A stretch of 64,000 nt of DNA from Erpobdella octoculata (lineage: Eukaryota; Annelida; Clitellata; Hirudinida; Erpobdellidae), in NCBI GenBank assembly GCA_963978895.1, contig OZ022244.1, forward strand, positions 8,958,423 to 9,022,422, in the 5' to 3' direction. Positions within the stretch are counted from its first letter, which is position 1. Every line of letters starts with the position of its first letter. Shown here piece by piece: positions 37,071-50,439 of the stretch. The notes under the pieces were generated by a model, which saw only the letters and a list, made by a program, of their open reading frames with translations, was not told where the DNA came from and made no database searches. The translations under genes were made by a program, and so were the position numbers.

Positions 37071-38125
37071 CACTTGCGGATCTAGAACCTTTTTGAAAGG
37101 GGGGCCAACTTGACTCCAACAATTTTTTTCCGATGACTATAGAAGGGGTCAAATTATAATTTCCATGTTTAAAATTTGGAATAATTTTATTTAGTTAAAA
37201 ATCAGCAATATTTTTCAAAGATTTTCTTATGTGATATCTAAAAAAATAAATTTACAATTCTGAATTGCGGCAAATTTAATTGTCTCGAAAATGGATGCAA
37301 GAGCTTTCCTGTTCTGCAACACTTGCGCTGTCTTTTACGAGTTAACTTGGGCATCAACATGTGTTGTAGGGTCTTTAGCTCGAGAAACTGATTATTCAAG
37401 TGTTCTGGCTGCATTTGCAGTATCAAAACTAGACTGTTCGTGAAGATCCAGTAGACCATTCTTGTCAGTCAAATCTGAAAAATTCGTTAAGGGACGGGTT
37501 AAAAGTTTGCCCTTTCGTTGACCATGGCACGAATCGGACACAGAAAATAGTACACAAACAGCGCACCAGGCTCCAGCTTTATCAGGACATTTTGAGACAG
37601 CAAGCCACTTGTATTGCAGAAGATGGTCGGAGTTAAGAGCCATCCGCCTTTGAACACCAGTCTTGATATGCGAATCCGAATTGTAACTCCGCTTGCTTTA
37701 TTTTCTTCAACCGTTTCAATGGAGGTCCACTTAATTCACTTGACATCTTAATATCTATCGGCTTTCAGAAGTCGTATTTTGAGAAAACTTATGACTTTTA
37801 TGGACAAATACACAAATAAATAATTATATAACGAATTTATTAACAAGAAATATCATGGTGGCTAGCTAGAACTCAACTAGCCAAGACGAAAACACAGCTA
37901 TTCAATGATAAAACATAAGAAAATTTAACATTAGCAACGATATAAAACAGCAATAAAATAATACAACATTAGCAAATTTAACATATATTTGTACTAACTT
38001 AGATTTCATTAACTGAACTTTTTAATTTTTTAAATATGATTTTGACGAGAGGGGACAAAGTCTATTGGAAAAATACGAGGGAGGGGGCCATGGCCGGACT
38101 GGCCCCCCACCTGGATCCGCCCTTG
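37071..38125 (-). mobile_element. hAT element nested in the MITE, with target duplication
   Basis: Termini CACTTGCGGATCTAG and the inverted CTGGATCCGCCCTTG, flanked by CCAAATGT (37063-37070) and CCCAATGT (38126-38133), an 8-bp duplication with one mismatch. It holds a broken transposase on the minus strand. Confidence 0.7.
37200..37690 (-). pseudogene. hAT transposase N-terminal fragment (TTF-type zinc finger)
   Basis: The minus strand codes for LLQYKWLAVSKCPDKAGAW with the cysteines of CAVCVLF, then PLTNFSDL and LHEQSSFDTANA, as in the TTF finger found in ZMYM/hAT proteins. After frameshifts it continues QNRKALASIFETIKFAAIQN, the start of the DUF4371-like segment. The catalytic region is absent. 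Confidence 0.65.
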
Positions 38126-38729
38126 CCCAATGTGATCTGCCCCCTAGCTACGCTTCTGTTGACCGATTCACTAACATCTTATAACTATTAGGGTAATCCT
38201 TTGCGATGGGCTGCTGGTTAAATAGGTTCAACCGTATTTTTTTCATCCCCAAAAGTGGGACCGCGCCTGTCCCTACCTCGCCCCTTTGTCATACACGTCT
38301 GACTCCTTTCCCCCTAAATGTGTGACGTCAATTGTGGACAACCCATAGATTTTATCATTTTTTATCGCACCTGGTCAGTCCAATTAAGATGTTCAGGGAG
38401 TGGTGATCAGTGAATAAAACAACACACTGACAATAAGAGCTAAATTATATGCCTTTGATTTTTGTTTTCGAGTTTTAAACAAATAATTTATTGCAAACAA
38501 AGCTTTTGTAAATTCTTTCTATTTATTAAGAATCAGTCATTATTGAAAACTATGTCACAAAATACTTTATGAATCATTAAAATTTGAAAAACGTCTATAA
38601 CAACTAACATATGAGGCAAACTGCTCTTGAAGCCACTGGAATGCACAAAAAGCATTTAAGCAATGCAAATTCCATCAAAACGTTTGTGTAGTTTCCAAAT
38701 AAGTTCATGAATGTTCAAAATATATGTAA

Positions 38730-39721
<992 letters not shown>

Positions 39722-42700
39722 TTACTCTTCTCTTTCTTTCAACACTTTATCAAAACATTCTTTCATGTATTCAAACTGAAAATAATTTAAATTAAAATCA
39801 TTAAGATTATTTCAAACCATAATATATAAAATGCCAGATGACTGACTGATACATCCGGAATGCACAACGGTGGTTTGTCACCGAGTAACCATGGGGGTGG
39901 TCTGTGGGTCACCAAGTAACCACGAGAGTGGTTTATGGGCCACCAAGTAACCATGGGGGTGGTTTGTGGGTCCCCAAGTTCATGGGGGTTATTTGCCACC
40001 AAGTAACCTCTTAGTTTGAAATAATAAAAAAATGTTACTAACGTAACGAGTACAGATTCTGATTGGTCTTGGTTTTTTTCCTTCTTTATGAAATTCAAAA
40101 CTAAATGAAATTCCTTCCTCATCTGAGTCATAATTTTTTATTTCTTTCCATTGAAAGTCTATCACTTGTGGCTGCACGTTTACAAATTTAAAAAATTTAA
40201 ATTTAATTCATTGCAGCTACAATAATTCAACATAAACCTAAAATTCTTTAAACCAGGGTTGTCCAACCTTTCTGTTCATATGACCACATCAACCGTTGAC
40301 AGGTTAGCGGGCCGGATTGAGATTACATAATTATTTAAACTAAAAACACCATCATTCATAAATTTATTAAATCAAATTTATTTATTTTGCACTTTCATCC
40401 CGCAAAACAGCTTTTTGCAGCAGTATGTCCTACCAAAAAAGCAAAAAATGTGTTGGTCAATAAATCATGTTAAATAAATGATCTCATTATATACATCTCA
40501 TGTGGTTTTGTAACTATTTACTCATTATATACATCTCATGTGGTTTTGTAACTATTTACTCATTATATATATCTCATGTGGTATTGCTACAACAACACTT
40601 TTAGAAAAAAACTGCAATGTACAAAATTTTTCAAAACCTTCTGTTTCTGAATTAGCACTAAATTTTTAGTAAAAGTAACAAGTTGTTAAAACAATTTATG
40701 AACAAGCTGATTCTTAACATTGAATTTAAGCAGCAGAATAAATAAATTTTGGAAATACTTAAAGGACTTGGCATGCCATATGAAAACCTTTAGATCAACA
40801 GCTTAATGAGTGCACAAATTCAAGACCAAAATTAAATTTAAAACTTCAAAAAATAAAGTTTGGATGTTACCTCAACGATTCCCTGATTTGTACAAGCCTT
40901 TAACTTAAAGAATTCGAAGGATACAATTGGAACAACATGTCCACCTTTCCTCGAATCACATGCACAGTGTGGAAATACAACTTCTCCATATCCACTCTTT
41001 GATCTCAACTGTTTTAATAGCTGGATAACAAATAATAAACTTAAAAAAACAATAATGAACAAAGATTGAAGAAATCTATGTTAAGTTTTTCAGTGACCTC
41101 AATTTGATTTCCAGTTTGCTGCAAAATTCTTAACTCCTGCATTTCATCACTGCTGGCTTTGATGAGACCCTCATTTAAATCTTTGATAGCCTTTTTTAAA
41201 TATTTTAATTAATATTTTAAAGATAATAAGTAGATAAAAATAATAAACAATGATGATCAACGACTCACTTGCCAGTAAATAAGATTAAGTGCCACAGAAT
41301 TAGAAAATAGAGACAGCTCAAGAGTGGGAGAGAAAATGAACTTGCGAAGACAAATACAAGTTGAGATGTAAGTATTGTAATTATGTATGTACAGATTGTG
41401 AGGAAATTCATTTTGTTTCAATTTTCTATCTGCATAAAAAGATACTAAAATTTTTGATCACAGCAATGAATGGCAGAGAAAATAAGTAATGAAATAATAC
41501 TCCAGAATCTAAATAAGTAATAAAATAATACTCCAGAATCTAAATAAGTAATAAAATAATACTCCAGAATCTAAATAAGTAATAAAATAATACTCCGGAC
41601 TCAAAATAAGTAATGAAATAATACTCCGGACTCAAAATAAGTAATGAACTCAAAATAAATAATAAAATACTCCAGAATCAAAATTTACTAGCATAATAGC
41701 TCAAAAATGAAATCAATAGAAAAACAGGTTTCAATTTATTTTATTTTCATACTTGAGAGCTTCTATGACAACAATTATAAATCCTTACAGTTTAAAAATG
41801 CTAGTATTTTTAAAAAGTTTAAATATCTTCAAATGAAATCAGCATATCTCTTGCAACACAGCAAAATAATTGGAAAATGTGCATGATAATGAAAAGTCTT
41901 AAATGAAGATCATAATGTGTCAGGTTGTGTGAGCTGAAAAAGAAAAAAACTTTAAATTTTTAGCAGTTTGATAGAAAAAATAAAACTCTTAAAAATAAGT
42001 AAAGTTTGTGCAGATTGTCAATTATCTTATTGGTGTTGTTTCTAAAATAACAAACCATTTGTATTTCAATTACTGTGTGAAAATTGATATCTAAAATACA
42101 ACTCCAAGTATACATCAATACAAAATGAAATCAATAGAAAAAACAGGTTTCAATTTATTTTATTTACTGACAATGCACTTTGTGATTAATAAAAACTAAC
42201 AGAATGAATTTTCTTCTATCTCAAAAAGTGCAAAAAATTCCATTGTGTTGGATGTCCACATCATTTTTTTAGCCAGTAACTGAAAATAAATAACAGAAGT
42301 AAGTGAACAGTGATATTACAGTTTTTTGTGTAAGGGGTCGCAAAATTTAATAGAATGCATTGTAATTAGAAATGTTTGAAGTTTCAGCTCGATTGAATGA
42401 TGGGAAGTGTGGAAATTTTCACTTTCAAAGTTTTGTCAACAAACAAGAATGGCAGTGAAATTTACATAAATGAATTAAAAACTATTTAATTGATAATCAT
42501 AATTTATAAAAATTGTGAAAAACTAATTAAAAAAATAAGACAAACACCTCACAAACATCAGAGGTGACTGAACTTTTTTGTATTGTAAGAGATTCAAGGT
42601 TTTCGTCGGGTAATAAAATTTTTATAGTAACATCTCCTTTACCATCCTTTTAATATGAAATATATAAAATAATAAACCTCTTCAAAATAAAAGAAGCTCC

Positions 42701-43898
42701 TATTTATAACTATTTATAACTTACTGGCTTTGAAAGTGTAAGAAACTCTTGCATAGTATCAGATTCACCAATGATCTTTACTGAACACACTTAAAATAGA
42801 ATTCATAATGAATATAATTAAAACTTTAAATATAAACAATTTAATAAAAGGAAACAACCTTTTTCAAGATATTGCTCCAATCCTCTCCTTCTTGAATCCA
42901 ACTGTTGATCTGTCAAATTAAATGGCCACTTGCTTGGAAACTTAGGATAAGAAAAATCTTGAAACTGAGCTTTGAGTTGAGAATGAAGTGCTGAAAATTC
43001 TCTGTATCTTTTTGAGCAAATATGTCTACCAGCCAGATAGATGTTGTACACCTAATTTTTCATCAAAATTGGAACCTTTGAAAGATTTTCTATCTAACAA
43101 TTTGCTTTATTGTATTAATAATTGTATATACACAGAAATTAATAATTATAATTCTTAAATCTTTTAATAATGCTATAAATATTTCATCACTTAAAACAAG
43201 CAAATTTACAATAAATTTTTCTTTGGTTTTCTCTTGAACACTATAATCTAAAATGCTGATAGGTAGAGATTTTATTTCTGAATAATCATTAGCAGAAGAC
43301 GATGTGCCATCGCTGGCATCTGATTCCTCAATAAAAGTGTGAGAAGACGTTGTTATCACTGAAAAATAAATTGAAATATAAATAAAATTCATTTGAGACT
43401 CTAGAGATTTGAAATATTCTTCATCATCATTATGTTTACCAGTTAATACCAATGAATCTCCTCCTGATCTTATAAGGTCCACAACTTGTTTGTGAGTGGC
43501 TCCCTCAACATTTTTTCCATTTCTGTTGCACAAAAAATAAATAAATTGATATGAAAAAGACAACAGGGGTTTGAAATCGCAGAAGAAAGTTCTAAATCTA
43601 AAGTTTAATTAAGATATTGTTTATTTAATTAATAGTAGCTAGTATAAACTACTTACACTTCTAAAATTTTATCTCCTTTACGTATTCCTGACTTATATGC
43701 CGCGCCGCCATCTAGAACAGCACTTATCTGCTGCATGGGAGCGTATAGTTCGCCATTTATACTTCTGAGTTGTCCGCCTTCTCCCACCTGTCCTCGAACA
43801 TTGAAACCAAATCCGGTATCAGACTTTGTTATAACAACGACTCTGGGACCGAAAGATGGGTCTTTGCAAGGTGAAGAAAGATCCTCTGTGTCACTCAT
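39722..43898 (-). CDS. SNX27: Sorting nexin 27 (PDZ, PX and FERM-like domains), twelve exons
   Basis: Exons on the minus strand: 43657-43898, 43440-43522, 43210-43358, 42859-43051, 42725-42789, 42548-42646, 42201-42279, 41269-41429, 41098-41190, 40871-41020, 40043-40171 and 39722-39775, joining in phase to 498 residues. PDZ (about 19-108) has [20 protein letters not shown] and [17 protein letters not shown] has [12 protein letters not shown] and [20 protein letters not shown]; the FERM-like part has [32 protein letters not shown] and [16 protein letters not shown]27 binds PI3P on early endosomes and couples PDZ-ligand receptors to retromer for recycling to the plasma membrane (known for the family). 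The C-terminus stops at [16 protein letters not shown], shorter than vertebrate forms. Exon borders are GT-AG; the PDZ-PX linker is the least conserved part. Confidence 0.95.
40255..40330 (+). mobile_element. hAT-type terminus in an SNX27 intron
   Basis: CAGGGTTGTCCAACCTTTC, then GCGGGCCGGATTG, has the form of a common hAT MITE end. The matching right end was not found in the intron. Confidence 0.4.
40480..40600. repeat. 38-bp tandem repeat in an SNX27 intron
   Basis: Three copies of a unit with ATTATATACATCTCATGTGG and TTTTGTAACTATTTAC; the third diverges. Confidence 0.85.
41480..41690. repeat. 31-bp tandem repeat in an SNX27 intron
   Basis: About six copies of TAAGTAATAAAATAATACTC plus CAGAATCTAAA; later copies have CGGACTCAAAA. 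Confidence 0.85.
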
Positions 43899-44173
43899 GT
43901 CAACTTTCCATATCCAGTAATTTCATTTCACCGTCTGACAATTACGATCATAACACGACCATAACAACATAACATCTGATTCTTGGCAAAACTGAAATCC
44001 GCTTTTAAAAACCAACTTTCTAATCAGATTATGTCGTTTGTAAAATAACTCGTTATTTGAAGAAAAAAATTAATGAACAAGTTTTTACGACAATTTTTCA
44101 GGCGTTTGACTGAAGCCTCATACGGTAGTCTTAGTCTGCTGTAGTCTTAAATCATACGGAGTCATATACTAAG
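43899..44173. other. SNX27 upstream region
   Basis: Between the SNX27 start codon and a pogo-like element. It must include the 5' UTR and probably the core promoter of the minus-strand gene; no TATA-like box was recognised. Confidence 0.4.
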
Positions 44174-44629
44174 TAGGGGAAGACGGGGCTAGTTGTCACA
44201 AATTTTACGTTTAATGATGTGCGCAAGTCATATCATATATAAACTATTACAAATCCAAGACATGCATTAGTTAGCTGAATTACTATATAATGAGGAGAAA
44301 ATCATAAACAATCTTAATTATACAGTGAACCATGTCATAAATGAGATCAAAAGGTAGACCCCAAGATGTGACAACCTACCCCATGATCAGGCCCGTCGAG
44401 AGGATGAAGAAGGCCCGGGGCAGCTCACTTTGGTGGGCCTCTAGAACCCTAGCTATTATATGTAGCTAAAAATAATATTATATATTTAATTTGTTTACAT
44501 TTTTTAAATATTATATAATTAATTTTTTTAATATTATGTATTTAATTTGTTTACATTTTTTAAATATTATATAATTAATTTTTTTAATATTATGTATTTA
44601 ATTTGTTTAAATTTTAAGATTTTCTTATC

Positions 44630-45239
44630 GTTTTTCTCTCTCGCTCCCGTTTTCTTCCCGCTTGATCTCCCGCTCCCTTTTCCGTTCCCGCTTGCTTTCC
44701 CGTTTCCGGTCGTTTTCCCGCTTTTTCCCCTTCCCCCTTGTTCTCCCGTTCCCTCTCATTCTTTAGTTCCCGTTCCCGCTTGCTTTCCCGTTTCAGTTTC
44801 CGCTCATTCACCCGCTCCTCTCACTTTATTATTATCGATTTCAATTTTTTTCACAAAAACCTTCTTCTATTGACTTTCAAAATTGTGTGAAAATTTCATT
44901 ACGACCGGATAATGAATGGTGTAGCAATTTAGCAAGGCATAAAAGATATACATACACACACAGGAAACGGGAGAGCGAGCGGGAACGGGAGAGCAAGCGG
45001 GAACTGAAACATGACCGAAACGGGATCGGGAAAGCAAAGAGCGAGCGGGAAAGGGAGAGGCAGCGAGAGAGCGGGAACGGGAAAGCGTCGGGAACGTGAG
45101 AGCAAGCGGGAAAGCAACCGGGGAACTTGAGAGCAATCGGAAACGGGAAAGCCCCCAGGAGCGGAAGAGCTAGCGGGGAAGGAAACGGGAGCTAGAGGAA
45201 AACAATAAAAAACCCGGACAATGCCGGGTACCACGCTAG
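44630..45239 (+). mobile_element. Helitron-like fragment within the hAT element
   Basis: Inverted and direct GGGAACGGGAGAGCAAGC-type minisatellites (44640-44825 and 44965-45175) surround the module with TTTCATTACGACCGGATAAT. The right end has hairpin AACCCGGACAATGCCGGG and CTAG at 45236-45239 before T. The 5' boundary is unclear. Confidence 0.6.
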
Positions 45240-45240
45240 T

Positions 45241-45385
45241 ACAGTCGATTCCGCTTAATTGGGCCACCGGTTAATTGAGACAGCGCTTACTTGGGCCAAA
45301 TCTCAAAGACCAGAAACCAACCCAAGGAACCAACAGTAAATTTACATGTTTTATTGGGACAACATTCCGCTTAATTGAGTCAATA
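45241..45385. mobile_element. Tigger/pogo-type terminal fragment
   Basis: Starts CAGTCGATTCCGCTTAATTG after TA, followed by further CGCTTAATTGxGxCA motifs; such ends are typical of Tigger-like elements. Only one end is visible. Confidence 0.45.
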
Positions 45386-46452
45386 AATTTAAGATCAATT
45401 TTAATCTATTATATTAATATCTAGATCAATTTTAATCTATTATATTAATATCTAGATCAATTTTAATCTATTGTATTAATATCTATCTTTTTTATGAAAA
45501 ATAGAAAAAGAGATAAAGGATGCAACAAAGTAGTTGCAAAAAATAATTATTTAATAGTTTTTTATAAATTTTTTTCAGTTTATAATAGAGCCTTTTCTGT
45601 TTTTGTAGCGAGTGTTTAAAGTTTTAGTAAATTCGCAAAAAAATCAACCAGTCAGTCAAACCTATCTAAAAAGTTATTTTTTTATTTGTATCATAACCTA
45701 GAAATAATTAGTGACAATACACTAGCATTACATTAAGCATCATCAGTCTCATCCATTATAGATTGAATCTATTATTAACTTTTTGCAAAATCCAATAAAG
45801 TAACAAGAACTTCTAAACTATGTTGTAATTTTACATTACACTAAAAAAGGTCGTTTAAGGTTTTCATCAAAAATATATTTAGTTAAATAGATCTAAATTT
45901 TAACGCTATGACAAGAATGAAAGCGATAATGATTTTGAAGAACAGTAGGAAGAAGTTTTAAATTAGGTCAGATGAGAACGAATATGAAAATTATTTTTCT
46001 AAACATCTGGTTTCATTAAAAAAAAGATCAAATTGATATCTAGATCACACACAGAGACATTTTACAGCTTGATGCATTTCATTTCGGTGCGGAAATGTAG
46101 CTACTTTATTGGTTGAAGTTCTGTTTTCAAATTCCGGTGAGAGAAGAAAATAATTTTTAAGTATGACGGTTGTAATAAAATAGTTGAAATTAAAAAAACA
46201 CGTTTTTGTTGTTATTAAAGTCTGTTGTAAATTTTAGAAGGGCTGGGAGCGTTTTTTTTCAACGGTGGTGGGCCCTCAGACGAGCGGGGGCCCAGGACGA
46301 TGTACCCGCCAGACCCCCCTCTCGACGGCCCTGCCCATGATGGGGTAGGCTGTCTCAAAGGACGGGGCACGTTGTCTCAGCTACAATTTTGCATAGCTTT
46401 TGTATGGTGACAATCCCAGTTTCATCAACATTGTATACTAGAGATAGCCCGT

Positions 46453-47664
46453 CAAAAATGACGGAAGTTTTAAAATACGGCGACCGTTATTATCAAATGG
46501 TGGCTCTCCGTCTTCATTCACAAAAATCATGGCCACTTCATTACTTGTCGGTGCATTGTATCTTCGCAGATCTGACTGTCGATCTCTTCTCAGTGCCATA
46601 TTGATGATTGGAATTTGCTCTCCTGCTGCTATGGCTTGTTCAGCTTCTTGATTTTCTATATCTCGCATCAATTGATAGCTTTGGGCTAGTCTATTGTGTT
46701 CACGGAAGAAGCGATCTATTTTATCTAAAATATCAGGACGACAATTTTCATTTGCTTCATTTTCTTGACGTACTTCTGTGGCTTGTGTACTATCAAGTAC
46801 TTAAATTTGCGCAAATTGTGGCGCTTGGCCGGCAGGTGACAGTAAATGGGAGGTTCGATGGTAAATTGTTCCATGAATTTTAAAAACATAAGGTCCTCTG
46901 CCAGGCAAATCAAAAAATTTTGCGCCCATGGAAGCGAAAGAAACTGCGCTGTTGTATGATCGAATATGTTGTCGAAAATTTTGTCTATCTGGATTGGCCG
47001 TGTCTGACATGAGGCTTTTAAGAAAATCGGGATATTCAAGTGTATTACCGTGAATGTCAATTGGTTTTGGCAACATTACTTTGCCTTTTCGACAACATGA
47101 AGTGAATAGTCCATCTGATGGTTGCTCTGCAGCAAAATTTCTTGATCGACATGAAGTACATAAAACATCAAATTCACCACAATCATGTTGATCGAATTGA
47201 GTTTCGTTGAAGTTAATTGCTTTGTTACGAACTGCCTCACCCGCACGATCTCGTGCTAAACGTTGGGAGATCGCATTAGCAGCTCGATGTAGCTGCAATT
47301 CATTGGGAGACATTTGTTCAACTCGATGGCGTTGCGAGGCAGCATTGGTTTCTCGATGTAGTTGCAATTCATTGGGAGACATTTGCAAAACTCAATGGCG
47401 TTCCTTGGCAGCATTGGTTTCTCGATGTAACTGCAATTCATGGGGAGACATTTGCTCAATTCGATGACGTTGTGAGGCAGCAATGGAAGTGTGAAAAGCT
47501 TCTAGATGTTGAGGAGTAAGTCGATAGACATAACGTTGTTGTGATGCGGCATGAGAAGCATGACAAATTTGCAATTCCTCAACAGACATTTGTGCAGTGC
47601 GTTGCTGATGAGCTTCTGCATCTAAAACTCGAATTTTTGCTTTTGATTGTGGAGTTTGTCATAC
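46453..47664 (-). pseudogene. Helitron replicase/helicase N-terminal region, truncated
   Basis: Reads [20 protein letters not shown], then about five copies of a 23-residue repeat (MSPNELQLHRETNAASQRHR; 69-bp DNA period around 47300, 47370 and 47439), CGEFDVLCTSC with paired cysteines, YVFKIHGTIYHRTSHLLSP, and QAPQFAQI. Stops replace codons at 47392 and 46800, the latter in the conserved QI-x-VLD stretch. It ends after VNEDGEPPFD, where sequence jumps to the 3' terminus; the HUH Rep and helicase domains are absent. The 23-residue repeats and the FKIHG motif are what I recall from the N-terminus of Helitron proteins. Confidence 0.8.
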
Positions 47665-47666
47665 AT

Positions 47667-47811
<145 letters not shown>

Positions 47812-47858
47812 CGTTACAGAATCATTAAACAGGCAGTGACGTGGTCTACTATTATATA

Positions 47859-48396
47859 TATTGACTGTGGTCCAAATCCTGTTCCACGACCCATAACTTC
47901 TGAAAGGTTGTCAAAAAACATGCATACATTAGTTCTGTTGAAATTGGTCATGCGAGCTAGAGATGTGGGTTCTGGCTCACGAATGGATAGTGATGAGTTT
48001 CGGCGCATAAAATCCTCAAACCAATCAAGGCCAGCTATCTGTTGTTCCGCCCATTTTGGTAGAATTTTCAATTTTTTTGCATTGGCCAGTTTATAAGCAA
48101 GTGCACGGATATTCTTTGGTGTTAAACCGTGATAAATCTGGGCTGCTTTTTTAACATCATAAGCAACAAGTAATTCTTCTAGGTTCTCTGGGAAACCTTG
48201 ACGAACTCTCTTGTAGCCAACATGAAACAGGTCACCTGTATCTTTTTGTAGCTTAACATAACGTCCTAAAGTCTTAGTCATTTAGACAAGCTGATTCTCT
48301 GACACTAAGTCCTGATTCAAGTACAGCTGTAACAGCAAGCTTCATTTGGTCCTTGGAGTAAGCTGCTCTGTTTGTTACTCTGACTTGGTGCCTCAT
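47859..48396 (-). pseudogene. pogo-type transposase, N-terminal DNA-binding part
   Basis: From an ATG at 48396 it reads a psq-type helix-turn-helix start (YSKDQMKLAVTAVLESGLS, VRESACLN). A stop and frame change lie near 48285. The second frame continues GRYVKLQKDTGDLF, the CENPB-type half (AYKLANAKKLKILPKW, GLDWFEDFMRRN, SLSIREPEPTSLARM) and FFDNLSEVM, ending where the Helitron begins. The first catalytic Asp lies on the far side (NVDETG, 46390-46437); nothing of the remaining DDE domain is present. Family proteins bind the terminal repeats and insert at TA. Confidence 0.8.
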
Positions 48397-48461
48397 GATA
48401 TTTCCTGCAAATCAAACACAAAATGTCTTAACATTAAAAACACCATACAGCTTTTTAAGGG

Positions 48462-48496
48462 GTATGTTGTCATTCGTGTGACAACATACCCCTTAC
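48462..48496. repeat. Palindrome in the pogo-like element
   Basis: AAGGGGTATGTTGTC and its inverse GACAACATACCCCTT are separated by nine bases. The motif resembles the terminal GACAAC...CCCC and lies just upstream of the transposase start; probably transposase-binding or promoter sites. Confidence 0.7.
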
Positions 48497-48841
48497 AACT
48501 ATCAACGTCGCCAATGTTTATAGGTCAGACGACACTAACGTAAACAATGCGCACGTTTAATATTTACTTTGGTAATCAATGATCTACAAAACATTGTAAA
48601 AAAGGCTCACCTGCGTCGTTTTACGCCGCTATAACATGAACTTTATTAACTTCGATAAAGATGCTTTTACGTTTTCGAAAGCGCGAGTTTTCAGCTACAG
48701 TTAAACAAATCAATCTAATCGTTCAACATCTGTTTACCATTAACGAGCTTAATATTTAAACACTTTCTAGCCGCCTAAGCACAACATAGACATATACACT
48801 TTTGCGAGAGGGCCGCTGAGACAACAAGCCCCGTCTTCCTA

Positions 48842-49546
48842 CGAAGAATGGCAGTTTTTTTTTACCGTTTTCTCATCGTAACTGTTCATCACAAAAATTC
48901 AAACTCCTTTCATATAGACCTAGAACGTCACATTGCCTGGACCCCAAAAAAACTCTTTATTTAATTGCTCCCAACATTTTTGCAAGTTAATGTAGATGTA
49001 AATCCAAAATCATTTGAGCATGCAGTAAAAGTAAAACCAATAAAACCAATAATATTTTAGTCCGACGTTGACGAAGTCAGATTAAACTATCGTGCAACCA
49101 AACGTAGTCCAAAAAACTAGTGTGACCATGGCTTGAAATTGCTCTGTGTGAGCGACGTATTTCTCTCTCCCTCTCTCTCAGAGGCGTCATTTGCGAGATC
49201 AGGGCCTCTCCCCAAAGATTTTGCGAAAAAAAATTTTTGAGAGATCTTTGAAGAAGTTTATGGAAAAGTAGCTCCGAATACCTCTTTTCGGTCATCTGCT
49301 CTTTTGAGAAAAAATGTTTAAAGTTTTGAAATTAAAAAAATAGATATCAATGCTTGATCTTGGGAGCCTGGGGCAGCGCCATGCGTTAGCAAAAATATTA
49401 TATATGCATTGTATAATTTCAGTTGATTGATTTTTGTTTAAAAACATTAAAATATTTGCAAAGATAATCATTTTTTGCACAAAGTGTTTTTCCATTTCAT
49501 CAGTGCAACCTAAAAATATTTGTATGCTCATAAAGCATTGATCAAA
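48842..49546. other. Intergenic, no gene recognised
   Basis: Contains a CTCTCTCC run near 49165. No coding exon or RNA gene was recognised on either strand. An upstream exon of the PPxY gene could be hidden here. Confidence 0.4.
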
Positions 49547-49554
49547 GTTGAGAC

Positions 49555-50135
49555 TAGAGGTGTGCACGGTAGTGGGGACAGCGGGAATACTGCGGATTTT
49601 GCGGTAATTCCGCGGAAATGGAGACGAATGATGCGGGGATACCTCATACCGCGGTAATGGGGATGACTTTGCGGGGTTACCACGGGGATGGAAACAAACT
49701 TTGCGGGAATACCGCGGGGATGGGGACTAGTTTTTACGGTAAATGTGTAAAATCCAATCAAATCCTAAATGAAAATCGCACGATGGTTTAAGCACTCATA
49801 TCGACTGTTATTTATTCATGGACTTAAATAAATAAATAAATTGTATTGAGTCATATTACGGTGTAATTATAATTCTATATATCAACACTTAAGTTATAGT
49901 TGGGTTGAAATGATGTACTGAAAAATACAGGATGTACAGAATTGATTAAAAAATGGAATAAAAAGTGCGGGGATGGATGGGGATGGAGATGAAAAACTGA
50001 AAGACTGCGGGGATGGGGATGAAACACTGCGGGGATGGTTGGGAATGGGGATGATACTGGCGGGGATGGATGGGGATGACACTCACGGGGATGGTTGGGG
50101 ATGGGGACGAAAAGTCGTTCCCGCGCACACCTCTA
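49555..50135. mobile_element. hAT MITE with GGGGATGG-type internal repeats
   Basis: Termini TAGAGGTGTGCACGG and the inverse CCGCGCACACCTCTA (one mismatch) are flanked by an exact 8-bp duplication, GTTGAGAC (49547-49554 and 50136-50143). The 581-bp interior consists of GCGGGGATGGGGATG-like repeats on both sides of an AT-rich middle. No coding. Confidence 0.88.
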
Positions 50136-50439
50136 GTTGAGACCAGACGGTCCCTGGCTGCGCCTTATGCTTCCTTATTTCGGATTTCCCAAGATTGGTT
50201 TGTTATAACTAGAAAAACTGAAAATTCTGAAATTTCCAGTTTCAAGAATTTCACTTAAATTGTCACATTCTATCAAGGATTTTTTAAGATTTCTGTGTAA
50301 AAGTAGACCTACACTTTTACGGTGGCGTCGTCTACCTGAGAAAAAATGAGTTAGTCCTACATTTATTTTAAATAAGCAGCAATCTGTACGTAGTTAGTTT
50401 TTTCATTTGAGATAAATTTGCTATAAATTGATTTTTCAG

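Larger units (their letters stand above)
36820..38158. mobile_element. hAT-like MITE interrupted by a second hAT element
   Basis: Inverted termini CAGGCGTAGCTAGG (36820) and CCTAGCTACGCTTCTG (to 38158) frame the segment. Without the inner insert (37071-38125) only about 280 bp remain, with no coding. I could not match an 8-bp duplication at these outer ends. Confidence 0.55.
44388..46333. mobile_element. hAT element inside the pogo-like transposon, exact 8-bp target duplication
   Basis: Termini CAGGCCCGTCGAGAGG and CCTCTCGACGGCCCTG match in 15 of 16 positions when inverted. The direct repeat CCCATGAT flanks both sides (44380-44387 and 46334-46341). The 1.9-kb interior has no transposase: it contains AT-rich tandem repeats (44475-44610, unit about 54 bp; 45389-45485, unit 31 bp), a Helitron-like piece and a pogo/Tigger-like end. 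Confidence 0.85.

Noticed and set aside
41820..41935. Possible SNX27 exon with a good acceptor near 41935
   Set aside because: The translation does not resemble SNX27 and the flanking exons (42201-42279 and 41269-41429) join in phase without it.
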